Shown piece by piece: positions 1 to 5,604 of a stretch of DNA of 6,131 nucleotides. Source of the DNA: Microcaldota archaeon (GTDB taxonomy: Archaea; Micrarchaeota; Micrarchaeia; Micrarchaeales; CABMGC01); NCBI GenBank assembly GCA_021805625.1, contig JAJZEU010000141.1, positions 1 through 6,131 on the forward strand, written 5' to 3'. The first letter of the stretch is position 1. Each line of letters opens with the position of its first letter. Below the pieces are notes generated by a model, which saw only the letters and a list, made by a program, of their open reading frames with translations, was not told where the DNA came from and ran no database searches. The position numbers and the translations under genes are program-made.

Positions 1-2
1 TT

Positions 3-1760
3 CTCGCATTTGTCTTCATGCTTGCATACGGCTTCATAAAAAACGAGAAGAAGTTCTTGGAACTGAGCATATATCCGCTGGGCTCCCTGCTCATATGGTA
101 CGCACTTGCCAAGCTCTACATACTTGCAGGCTTCATACATGCGCAGACCTTCACAGGCAAGTACTTTGCACTGCTGTACGTCCTCATGGCCATAGCGTGG
201 CTGATTGCTAGATTCGCAACTGCCAACAAGGAAAAGCTGAGGCAGCTGTTTGGCACTGCCTACGGCAGGGCGGCTGTGGCCCTCTTCTTCATCGCAATAG
301 CAGGAATAGGGATCTACGTGGCAACGCCTGCTTTCGTCTACCAGATCTTCGTGGGCAACGGCTTCATTACCACCAGCGCCTTCACATCTACCATCGAGGA
401 GCTGCAAAGCCCTACTCCAAGCTACTTCTTCGCAAGCTATGGCATAACCCTCTTCGCGACGCCCATGACAATAGTGATGTTTCTGTCATCAATGCACGCC
501 TATCCGCTCTCCAGCGTCACCGGGGCAGCGTATGCGTTCGTTGACCTGATGCACTACATACCCTACTGGATCTTTTGGGTGGTGATGCTGCTCATGCTTA
601 TTCCATACTTCTACATGAAGATAGAAAACGACGGCAAAGGTTTCCTGAGCGGGAAGGCGGTTTGGAGGTTCGGGATAAGCGAGGAGCTGCTCGTGCTCTC
701 TGCGTTCTTCGCCGTTACAGCCTATCTGCAGTTGCACGCGATAAGGTTCAACTCGCTTGTAGCCGTGCCGGTAGCAATCTTCGTCGCCTATACCTTCTAC
801 TGGCTTATACTCAGGGTGGGAGGGCATAAGAGCATGTACCGGAACATAGGCTACGGCATCCTCGTTGCATTCATACTGTATACATTGCTGCTTGACAACT
901 TCTACACCGCAACGCTCTCGCAGGCCGACGGCTTGAATCCTCAGTTCTTCTCGGCATTGAGCTGGCTCAGGAACAACTCCGCAAGCAATGCGGTAGTGCT
1001 GACGCTCTGGCCCGACGGCTCGGTGGTGGAGGGCGTAGCGAACAGGACAAGCGTAATGGACAGCGTCGGCTCTCAAAACGTTTCCAAGGCAGATCCCTTT
1101 GCGAGATGGCTCCTGAGCACAAACGACAACGCGAGCTTCCTGACAGGCAATGTGATGGGAAAGCCGAACTACCTGCTGGTGAGGTATGAGTGGATGCTGG
1201 AAACGCAGGGCATCTTCCAGGAGGCGGGCTTCAACTCTTCCAACACGACGCTTTCGCAGAGCTACGCATTCGCTACGCTCTGCAGCATAGCGGAGAACGT
1301 CAACTCCACGGCGGAAGTCTTCACGCTCTACAACCCGGCAAGCGGCAGCCACTGCTCCCCGGCCGGGCTCTATGCAAGGCTCGTGATGACAAGGATAAGC
1401 AACCAGACGAATGTAGCGAGCTATATAGTGACGCAGACGGGCATCTCGCCGTTCAGGTATGTAGCACTGGTAGACGAACAGACCGGCAACTTCAGCATAA
1501 TACCGCAAACCGCATTCAACAAGACTAACGGACAGATGCTTGTTGTGATGTACTCGCAGGTGCCGAGGCAGAGCATGGCCGTAAACATAACCGGCTCATA
1601 CATCTTCGGCAGCAGGTTCTACGACAGCAACATGATAAAGTTCCTCTTCTTCTGCAACGCAAATGAGTGCCTATGGAACAACAACAATGCGAGCGTGCAG
1701 CTTGCCTACGCCAACGGCGATACAAAGATCTTCAGCATAGCCTACAACCAGAGCGGCTGA
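3..1760 (+). CDS. STT3/AglB-family oligosaccharyltransferase, 5'-truncated by window edge
   Basis: This membrane enzyme family transfers a lipid-linked glycan to Asn in N-x-S/T sequons on the outer face of the membrane. The frame is open to the window edge, so the Met at base 18 is probably internal; the N-terminal half with the first catalytic Asp motifs is missing. Numbering from that Met: about seven or eight membrane helices lie within residues 17-294 (near 17-40, 47-66, 84-104, 145-166, 181-200, 221-240, 245-268, 275-294). The external-loop TIxE motif is T125-I-E-E128, and the conserved Arg-Phe before a late helix is R243-F244. A soluble ectodomain follows from about 310. At the usual WWDYG site the sequence is L330-W-P-D-G334, followed by the expected A-N-R and S-Q-N further on, so the fold is recognisable but the signature is altered. 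The ectodomain carries 13 N-x-S/T sequons. Arg codons are mostly AGG. The gene faces vapC tail to tail. Family membership is fairly secure; activity is inferred. Confidence 0.85.
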   Translation, partial: LAFVFMLAYGFIKNEKKFLELSIYPLGSLLIWYALAKLYILAGFIHAQTFTGKYFALLYVLMAIAWLIARFATANKEKLRQLFGTAYGRAAVALFFIAIAGIGIYVATPAFVYQIFVGNGFITTSAFTSTIEELQSPTPSYFFASYGITLFATPMTIVMFLSSMHAYPLSSVTGAAYAFVDLMHYIPYWIFWVVMLLMLIPYFYMKIENDGKGFLSGKAVWRFGISEELLVLSAFFAVTAYLQLHAIRFNSLVAVPVAIFVAYTFYWLILRVGGHKSMYRNIGYGILVAFILYTLLLDNFYTATLSQADGLNPQFFSALSWLRNNSASNAVVLTLWPDGSVVEGVANRTSVMDSVGSQNVSKADPFARWLLSTNDNASFLTGNVMGKPNYLLVRYEWMLETQGIFQEAGFNSSNTTLSQSYAFATLCSIAENVNSTAEVFTLYNPASGSHCSPAGLYARLVMTRISNQTNVASYIVTQTGISPFRYVALVDEQTGNFSIIPQTAFNKTNGQMLVVMYSQVPRQSMAVNITGSYIFGSRFYDSNMIKFLFFCNANECLWNNNNASVQLAYANGDTKIFSIAYNQSG

Positions 1761-1895
1761 ATTCAGAAAAGAAACACCGCGCCTACTATTATGTTAACTT
1801 ACCCAACAACAAGCCGAAGCCCCGCGAAGAGAGGTGGCCGAACAGAGTTGGGGAGTGGTGAGGCCGGGTGAATTTGTGAGGCGAGGAAGCGTGTC
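1761..1895. other. convergent intergenic stretch with purine/G-rich segment
   Basis: This gap separates the 3' ends of the STT3 gene and vapC. Its first part is AT-rich. About 1815-1895 is markedly G- and purine-rich on the + strand, with GGCC repeated at 1836-1839 and 1862-1865, and it looks unlike either flanking gene. No tRNA shape, C/D box pair or convincing ORF was found. It could be a dispersed genomic repeat or simply the debris left at an insertion junction. Confidence 0.3.
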
Positions 1896-2258
1896 TCACT
1901 CTATTTTTACATTGACAAGCTTCTCGACGGCTTCGAAGTCATGGTCTTTTGTGTACAAAACTTCATTTTTGGCAAGTGAGGTTGCTGCGATGATTAGATC
2001 TGCGTCTGCAATTTTCTGTTTGCTCTCTTTAAGAGCCTGATACAATTTTGAGTATGAAAGAATTACTTCGTCGTCTATTTCATAGACATAAAACATACGT
2101 CTCATGAAGTTCATGGATTCTACCATTTCCGACTCGGTTTTGAACGCACGGACTATTTCTACCACAGTTATCGAGGAGACTGCTGCATATTGGTATGGTC
2201 TCCGGTAGCGCATCATTTCGACGATTACGCTAGTATCAAGTAGCACAGGCTCAGCCAA
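1896..2258 (-). CDS. vapC: VapC-family PIN-domain toxin ribonuclease
   Basis: The 120-residue product has the length and order of motifs of a VapC toxin, a Mg-dependent endoribonuclease held inactive by its partner antitoxin. The acidic residues of the PIN active site are visible: D8 in LLDTSV, E34 in VVEIVRA, D85/D87 in ADADLIIAA, and D105/D107 in TKDHDF. The start is a TTG at 2258-2256, which gives a normal N-terminus and overlaps the upstream antitoxin gene by eight bases; a GTG at 2246-2244 just past the antitoxin stop is an alternative. No strong ribosome-binding site is seen, so translational coupling is likely. The six Arg codons are CGC, CGG, AGA, CGT, AGA and CGT, with no AGG, in contrast to the AGG-rich neighbours; this suggests acquisition from another genome. 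The tRNA, rRNA or mRNA target cannot be told from sequence. Confidence 0.9.
   Translation of the reverse strand: MAEPVLLDTSVIVEMMRYRRPYQYAAVSSITVVEIVRAFKTESEMVESMNFMRRMFYVYEIDDEVILSYSKLYQALKESKQKIADADLIIAATSLAKNEVLYTKDHDFEAVEKLVNVKIE
1904..1908 (+). terminator. T5 tract, candidate terminator for the STT3 gene
   Basis: A run of five T lies on the + strand just beyond the convergent vapC stop. Archaeal RNA polymerase terminates at U-rich tracts, and this is the first clear one after the STT3 stop. It is read on the other strand as Lys and Ile codons near the C-terminus of VapC. Confidence 0.35.
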
Positions 2259-2424
2259 GCTTGAAATTTGCGTGGAATTCTTTTACGCTTTGCTCTATGC
2301 TTTTCATGTTTCTTTTTGTTAGAAACTTCATGAATTCCTTGAAGGCTTTTTGGCCTTCGGCTTCCCTAGCCTTAAGCATTACTCTTTTCTCGATCAGGTG
2401 CATTGTTTCTTCCTTAGTTGCCAT
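2251..2424 (-). CDS. small helical protein, probable antitoxin of the VapC toxin
   Basis: This 57-residue ORF (ATG 2424-2422, TGA 2253-2251) begins MATKEETMHLIEKR and ends HANFKLG. It is lysine- and glutamate-rich, predicted to be almost wholly helical, and sits directly upstream of vapC on the same strand with an eight-base overlap. That arrangement is typical of type II antitoxin genes, whose products cover the PIN active site and often repress the shared promoter. I do not recognise its family: no clear ribbon-helix-helix, AbrB or Phd pattern is visible, so the role rests on position, size and charge. An in-frame TAG lies nine bases upstream of the ATG, fixing this as the first possible start; Met8 and Met16 are internal alternatives. 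The AT-rich stretch 2439-2449 (minus strand CTAAATAATA) may supply the promoter. Confidence 0.65.
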   Translation of the reverse strand: MATKEETMHLIEKRVMLKAREAEGQKAFKEFMKFLTKRNMKSIEQSVKEFHANFKLG

Positions 2425-2519
2425 AATATTCTACCATGCTATTATTTAGTTGCATTAAGATTAAAGGCTTTTCTTTCGGTGTGGATTAGGTGTGGTGCCG
2501 GAGAGGTAAGGGTGTATTG

Positions 2520-2586
2520 GCCTTGAAGCTCTAAACCCCACTAAATGCCGGGCTGCCTTTTTCTGCATGCGAAGCATGCTTCAGGC
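2520..2586. repeat. imperfect inverted repeat enclosing a second hairpin
   Basis: GCCTTGAAGC at 2520-2529 can pair with GCTTCAGGC at 2578-2586: nine base pairs with one bulged base. The enclosed segment contains GCATGC-GAA-GCATGC at 2565-2579, a perfect six-pair hairpin with a three-base loop, and GAAGCATGCTTC at 2571-2582 is itself a perfect 12-base palindrome. The two stems compete for the same bases, so they are alternative structures. This could be the fold of a small RNA or a protein-binding palindrome; there is no proof of either. Confidence 0.4.
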
Positions 2587-2740
2587 GTGGACCTTCGAAT
2601 TGTTCTGGTTTTCTTCAGGGCGCATAGAGGATGGATTTTGACTGTATTTAAGCTTTTCATGCAGGCCATTTAATAAAAATTCGGTTTTTAAAATTATCTA
2701 TATTTTATTTATAAAACTTTCCATAGGAGCAACTTATCGT

Positions 2741-2752
2741 TTTAAATATATA
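2741..2752 (+). promoter_or_regulatory. TATA box for the epimerase gene
   Basis: TTTAAATATATA is a strong archaeal TATA match centred about 37 bases before the epimerase ATG. Transcription would start near 2772, leaving a short leader of about ten bases that includes the GTGAT site at 2775-2779. A second AT-rich run, TTCTAAATAAA at 2754-2764, is centred 24 bases before the ATG and would give a leaderless message instead. Confidence 0.55.
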
Positions 2753-2774
2753 TTTCTAAATAAACATTCACTTA

Positions 2775-2779
2775 GTGAT
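2775..2779 (+). promoter_or_regulatory. partial Shine-Dalgarno site (GTGAT) of the epimerase gene
   Basis: GTGAT matches the end of the archaeal Shine-Dalgarno consensus GGAGGTGAT and lies three bases before the ATG at 2783. It supports that ATG over the out-of-frame ATG at 2778. The same motif with the same spacing precedes the membrane-protein gene on the other strand. Confidence 0.4.
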
Positions 2780-2782
2780 GGA

Positions 2783-3763
2783 ATGGCAAAGGGAAAAAGG
2801 ATCATGATAACGGGTGGGGCTGGATTCATTGGCAGCAACATAGCCAACGCGCTGTGCGCTTCAAACACCGTGATGATACTTGACAACATGCACAGCGGCT
2901 CCGTGGATAACGTGGAGGAGTCGAAGAAACTCGGTGCTGAATTCTTCAAGGGGGATTCCGGAAGCATAGCAAGCACGCACTTCGACCCAGACGTGATCTT
3001 CCACCTTGGGATATACTCATCTACGCCAATGTACAGGTCCAACCACAAGCTCGTAGCTTCTGTGGTAAGCGACGCCATAGGAGTATTCGATTTTGCTGCC
3101 GAGAGGGGCATACCTGTTGTGTTCGCATCAAGCTCTTCCATTTACAACGGCCACAGCGGCCTGCACCACGAGGGGCTTGTGCCGAAGGTAACCGATTATT
3201 ACACCGAGGCAAGGATAGCAGTAGAGAGGCTTGCAGAACTCTACGCCAGCATGTCTGGGCTCGATGCAACAGCGCTGAGGCAGTTCTCGATATACGGACC
3301 GCATGATGAGAAGAAGGGCATCTTCGGCAACCTGATAACGCAGTTCATGCTCAGCATGGGCAGGGGAGAACAACCAGTCATATACGGTGATGGCACGCAG
3401 GCAAGGGATTTCACATATGTAAGCGACGTGATGGATGCATACACCATGGCAGCGAAGCTCAAGGGATTCAACCTGCTGAACGTAGGCAGAGGAGAGAGCT
3501 ATACCATCAACCAGATGATAGAGAAACTCAACGAGAAGCTTGGCACGGAAATACAGCCGAAGTACATCCAGAATCCTCTCAAGAACTACGTCGACCGCAC
3601 AGAGGCAGACACGAGCAAAGCGGAGAAGGTGATGGGCTTCAGGGCAAAGGTAAATCTTGAAGAGGGCATAAATAAGCTATATGATTACCTTCTTGAATCG
3701 GGACAGCTGGGAACGGCTGCAGTACAGAAGAATACGGAGGACAAGTCAGGGGAAGCCAGGTAG
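2783..3763 (+). CDS. NAD-dependent nucleotide-sugar epimerase/dehydratase (extended SDR)
   Basis: The 326-residue length and motifs fit the GalE-like extended short-chain dehydrogenase family, cytosolic enzymes that epimerise or dehydrate NDP-sugars. The NAD-binding Rossmann motif is T10-GGAGFIG17. An acidic end of strand two is seen at D34-N35, GD at 58-59, and FHL at 73-75. The Ser-rich active-site strand is S116-S119, followed by I-Y121. R166-Q-F-S-I-Y-G-P173 and R208-D-F-T-Y-V-S-D215 are the family's usual substrate-side motifs. The catalytic YxxxK appears as Y140-T-E-A-R144, so the Lys that normally holds the ribose and lowers the Tyr pKa is Arg. The usual Asn of the NV.G motif region is also replaced (V95-S-D-A-I-G100). 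The C-terminal tail after about 305 is polar and probably flexible. The gene has its own promoter and converges on the nucleotidyltransferase gene. Substrate cannot be named; UDP-glucose-type or GDP-mannose-type sugars are both possible. Confidence 0.88.
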   Translation: MAKGKRIMITGGAGFIGSNIANALCASNTVMILDNMHSGSVDNVEESKKLGAEFFKGDSGSIASTHFDPDVIFHLGIYSSTPMYRSNHKLVASVVSDAIGVFDFAAERGIPVVFASSSSIYNGHSGLHHEGLVPKVTDYYTEARIAVERLAELYASMSGLDATALRQFSIYGPHDEKKGIFGNLITQFMLSMGRGEQPVIYGDGTQARDFTYVSDVMDAYTMAAKLKGFNLLNVGRGESYTINQMIEKLNEKLGTEIQPKYIQNPLKNYVDRTEADTSKAEKVMGFRAKVNLEEGINKLYDYLLESGQLGTAAVQKNTEDKSGEAR

Positions 3764-3771
3764 CGCCATTG

Positions 3772-4455
3772 CTATTTCTTCTTTCCGGCAAGCACGTCGG
3801 CAACATTAACGATGTCCTGCTGCGAATCTATGGAGAACCAGTAGGGCTCATGCGCAAGAAAGTTGCCGAGCTTGCCCTCCTTTGCAAGCTTTGGGAAGGT
3901 GCTCTTTTCCAGGCTTCCCTTTTCCGGCAGGTACGAGAAGATCCTTCTTGACATCAGGTATACACCGGCGTTGAGCCAGTAGCTTTCAAGTGTCGGCCTG
4001 TCGTAAAAGCTGGTGATCTTTGAATCCTCGACTGCCGCCAGGCCGTACGTCGACTTCAGTGGCACGAGCGCCATCACCGCCACGTCGCTTGCTGAGAGCT
4101 TTATCCTGTAAAGGTCTATGCTTGTGACCACGTCACCATTTATAACGAAGAACATCTCATCGGTGCGGAGAAGATCAAATGCGTTGCGTATCGCGCCCGC
4201 TGTGCCAAGAGGCTCTTCCTCGAATATGAACGAGATGCTGATGCCGTACTTCCTGCCGGTGCCTACGTATTCCGCGACCTCCGCGCCGTGCCTCCCAGCA
4301 AGGGCGATGACAGAATTTATCCTGTACCTCTTGAGCCAATCTATCTGCCACTCTATCAACGGCTTGCCTGCTATCTCGATAAGTGACTTTGGCCTGTTGG
4401 GCATTGTCGGAAGGAACTGCCTGTTCAGGCCGCCGATGAGCAGAATAGTCTTCAT
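3772..4455 (-). CDS. sugar-1-phosphate nucleotidyltransferase (NDP-sugar pyrophosphorylase)
   Basis: Enzymes of this family join a sugar 1-phosphate to an NTP to make an NDP-sugar. Family marks in the 227-residue product are G8-G9 of the nucleotide loop, R21-P-K-S-L25 (the PK motif), EEEPLGTAGAIRNA at 79-92, N106-G-D108 with the metal-binding Asp, L161-N-A-G-V-Y166, and the late YW.SID with D210 and D214. The loop normally read as GGxGTR is GGLNRQ (8-13), so the usual Gly-Thr-Arg is absent, although R12 is shifted by one place. There is only the catalytic domain and no left-handed beta-helix or CBS extension; the pattern is closest to mannose- or heptose-1-phosphate guanylyltransferase-type proteins, but the substrate is not decidable. 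The ATG at 4455 lies about 26 bases from a TATA box, so the message is probably leaderless. The protein ends in three Lys, and its stop is eight bases from that of the epimerase gene. Confidence 0.87.
   Translation of the reverse strand: MKTILLIGGLNRQFLPTMPNRPKSLIEIAGKPLIEWQIDWLKRYRINSVIALAGRHGAEVAEYVGTGRKYGISISFIFEEEPLGTAGAIRNAFDLLRTDEMFFVINGDVVTSIDLYRIKLSASDVAVMALVPLKSTYGLAAVEDSKITSFYDRPTLESYWLNAGVYLMSRRIFSYLPEKGSLEKSTFPKLAKEGKLGNFLAHEPYWFSIDSQQDIVNVADVLAGKKK
3775..3784 (+). terminator. T-rich tract, candidate terminator for the epimerase gene
   Basis: TTTCTTCTTT on the + strand begins 12 bases after the epimerase stop. On the opposite strand it encodes the three terminal Lys of the nucleotidyltransferase. 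It is the nearest U-rich stretch that could release the polymerase. Confidence 0.3.
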
Positions 4456-4476
4456 GATTCATCTTTTACAATCAAG

Positions 4477-4486
4477 CTATAAAAAG
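4477..4486 (-). promoter_or_regulatory. TATA box for the nucleotidyltransferase gene (leaderless)
   Basis: The minus strand reads CTTTTTATAG, centred about 26 bases before the first base of the ATG at 4455. In archaea this spacing puts the transcription start at or next to the ATG, and no Shine-Dalgarno match is seen between them. Confidence 0.55.
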
Positions 4487-4698
4487 CGTTGCAAGGCAGC
4501 TCGATAATTCGTCGTCCTGCAGAGGTGGTGCGGCTTGGATTCGCTTTCCGGCTTTATACCCTCAGACCAAAGAAGGTAATCTATATGCAGGGCGTTGATC
4601 TCATGGCCTTTATGAATGCACTGATTGGCGCATCTTTTGCCATTTCTTGCAACAGCAGCTCTGCGACATATATCTTCTGCAAAAACATTCGCATGCAA
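4477..4698 (-). pseudogene. possible remnant of a queuosine-salvage-like (DUF2419/Qng1) protein C-terminus
   Basis: A 73-codon frame runs from a TTG at 4698 to a TAG at 4479. Its second half contains HEIN at 32-35, IDYLLW at 39-44 and KPHHLCRTTNY at 55-65. From memory, this order (E-I-N, then D-Y-x-L-W, then H-x-x-R/T ending in Y) resembles the C-terminal end of the DUF2419 queuosine nucleotide N-glycosylase family, whose members are roughly 300 residues or more; about four fifths would be missing. An in-frame TAG lies one codon upstream of the TTG, no promoter is placed for this start, and the divergent helical-protein gene begins just beyond at 4732. The end overlaps the TATA box of the nucleotidyltransferase gene. 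I read it as a decayed gene fragment, though a small functional gene or a chance frame cannot be excluded. Confidence 0.3.
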
Positions 4699-4701
4699 AA
4701 G

Positions 4702-4710
4702 CTATTTATT
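4702..4710 (+). promoter_or_regulatory. TATA box for the 258-residue protein gene (leaderless)
   Basis: CTATTTATT is centred about 25 bases before the ATG at 4732, so transcription should begin at the start codon. There is no Shine-Dalgarno match in the interval. Confidence 0.5.
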
Positions 4711-4731
4711 CAACCGATATGATGTAGCTGC

Positions 4732-5508
4732 ATGACTTTCGCGCCTTTACTGCCTTTCCGGAAAAAGAATAAGGAAAGCGAAACTCCGCAAAGCAGATCA
4801 GAATTAGATGCAGGATACTACAACTACATCCGCAGATATTATGAAATAGGAATTTATGAAAATTACAACGAGGCGGGCATCTTCATTCCTCCGCAAGATC
4901 CGGGCTTCAGGCAGATGCGCGACATGCACGGGATCTTGAGGACTGATCCTTTCAGTGCGATACTTGCAGACAGGGCGAACGAGTTGCTCAATTACCTATA
5001 CTATAGCAGGGAGAGCGCAGAGTTTGAAGAGAAGGTGCACGTGCTCTACAAGCGCCATTCAGCAGAGGATGACAAGGGCGTGGCTGATTTCTTCATGCAG
5101 AACGCCGGCGCCGGAGACAGGGATTCTGGCATGGCTGCCGAGCTCGCAATAGCGAACATGCGCTCCAGAAGAGATCTCGTCGACGCACTGGACTGGCTGG
5201 CAGAGAGAGGTGAGGGCAGCGCCTATACCGTGTGCGCGGGGCTTTCAAATATCCTTATTCTTCCTGTAGAGGAGGAATTCCTCGCGACAGCAGAGAAGCT
5301 TCTTGCCAGGAAGAACCTTTTCATAGAGTATGCGCTTGCTGCACTGCCTCTTGGGAGGATTATGGGCGTAGCAGAAAAACTTGCAAGATCGCCCGATTTA
5401 AATACGAAGCTTGAGCTCCTGATGCGGCAGAACTACAACCCTGCCATAAAGAAGATACTCGATAGCTCTAAAGACGTGAAGAATGCGCTTACCATGACAA
5501 AGAGGTAG
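4732..5508 (+). CDS. hypothetical soluble alpha-helical protein
   Basis: I do not recognise this 258-residue protein. It starts with a short hydrophobic patch (APLLPF, 4-9), then a basic, polar linker to about residue 25. A tyrosine-rich segment at 29-46 carries many Tyr spaced along a predicted helix. From about 70 to the end it is a series of amphipathic helices with regular Leu/Ala, such as 75-92, 133-158 and 182-250, which could form a helical-repeat (solenoid-like) scaffold; that is only an impression from the pattern. There is one Cys (C168), no membrane segment, no signal peptide and no obvious catalytic motif. The codon style (AGG and ATA) agrees with the glycosylation genes, so it appears native. 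It is a single leaderless transcription unit convergent with the membrane-protein gene. The leaderless TATA spacing supports the chosen ATG. Confidence 0.8.
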   Translation: MTFAPLLPFRKKNKESETPQSRSELDAGYYNYIRRYYEIGIYENYNEAGIFIPPQDPGFRQMRDMHGILRTDPFSAILADRANELLNYLYYSRESAEFEEKVHVLYKRHSAEDDKGVADFFMQNAGAGDRDSGMAAELAIANMRSRRDLVDALDWLAERGEGSAYTVCAGLSNILILPVEEEFLATAEKLLARKNLFIEYALAALPLGRIMGVAEKLARSPDLNTKLELLMRQNYNPAIKKILDSSKDVKNALTMTKR

Positions 5509-5540
5509 GGCACGCACGGCAGGCTGCCCAATGGGATAGA

Positions 5541-5569
5541 TGGAAAAGAAGGAGAAAGAAAAGAAATGG
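5541..5569 (-). terminator. pyrimidine tract, candidate terminator for the membrane-protein gene
   Basis: On the minus strand, about 40-70 bases past the membrane-protein stop, the sequence is almost wholly C and T with repeated short T runs (TTTCTTTTCTTTC). It lies between the two convergent genes and is a plausible U-rich termination zone. Confidence 0.3.
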
Positions 5570-5604
5570 AAACCTTTTATGCTGCTGTTGTGTTGTGCTT
5601 CAGG

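Larger units (their letters stand above)
2425..2782. other. 358-base gap between divergent antitoxin and epimerase genes
   Basis: The two genes diverge from this gap. The outer parts, about 2425-2465 and 2660-2782, are AT-rich and promoter-like. The middle, about 2480-2640, is GC-richer and carries inverted repeats. The longest minus-strand frames are tiny: 38 codons at 2577-2461, preceded in frame by a TGA and a further 14 codons from an ATG at 2625, and an overlapping 39-codon frame from an ATG at 2660. None has recognisable domains or supported starts. A TATA-like TTTTAAAAA on the minus strand near 2685-2693 lies about 29 bases from 2660 and could launch a minus-strand RNA through the structured part. 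No tRNA was found; the tRNA-like TTCGAAT at 2594-2600 lacks a proper T-stem. Confidence 0.5.

Noticed and set aside
489..1508. 339-codon open frame on the minus strand inside STT3
   Set aside because: It is antisense to a gene with clear family motifs; its product is rich in Arg, His, Cys and Val with no domain, as expected of a shadow of an AGG- and GC-rich coding frame.
2587..2610. tRNA-like T-loop (TTCGAAT)
   Set aside because: The flanking bases give a faulty stem without the conserved G53-C61 pair, and no matching acceptor, D or anticodon arms are present on either strand.
2734..3141. 135-codon minus-strand frame over the epimerase start
   Set aside because: It is antisense to the Rossmann domain and would also run over the epimerase promoter; no recognisable product.
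4118..4507. 129-codon + strand frame over the nucleotidyltransferase
   Set aside because: It is antisense to conserved motifs of the nucleotidyltransferase; no domain seen.
4489..4722. 77-codon + strand frame in the gap before the 258-residue protein
   Set aside because: It needs a TTG start with no promoter, overlaps the TATA box of the next gene, and has no family pattern; the minus-strand frame there is more protein-like.
5508..5529. GGGCA/TGCCC inverted repeat after the 258-residue protein gene
   Set aside because: The five-pair stem has a 12-base loop and no T run follows, so it is not a convincing terminator.
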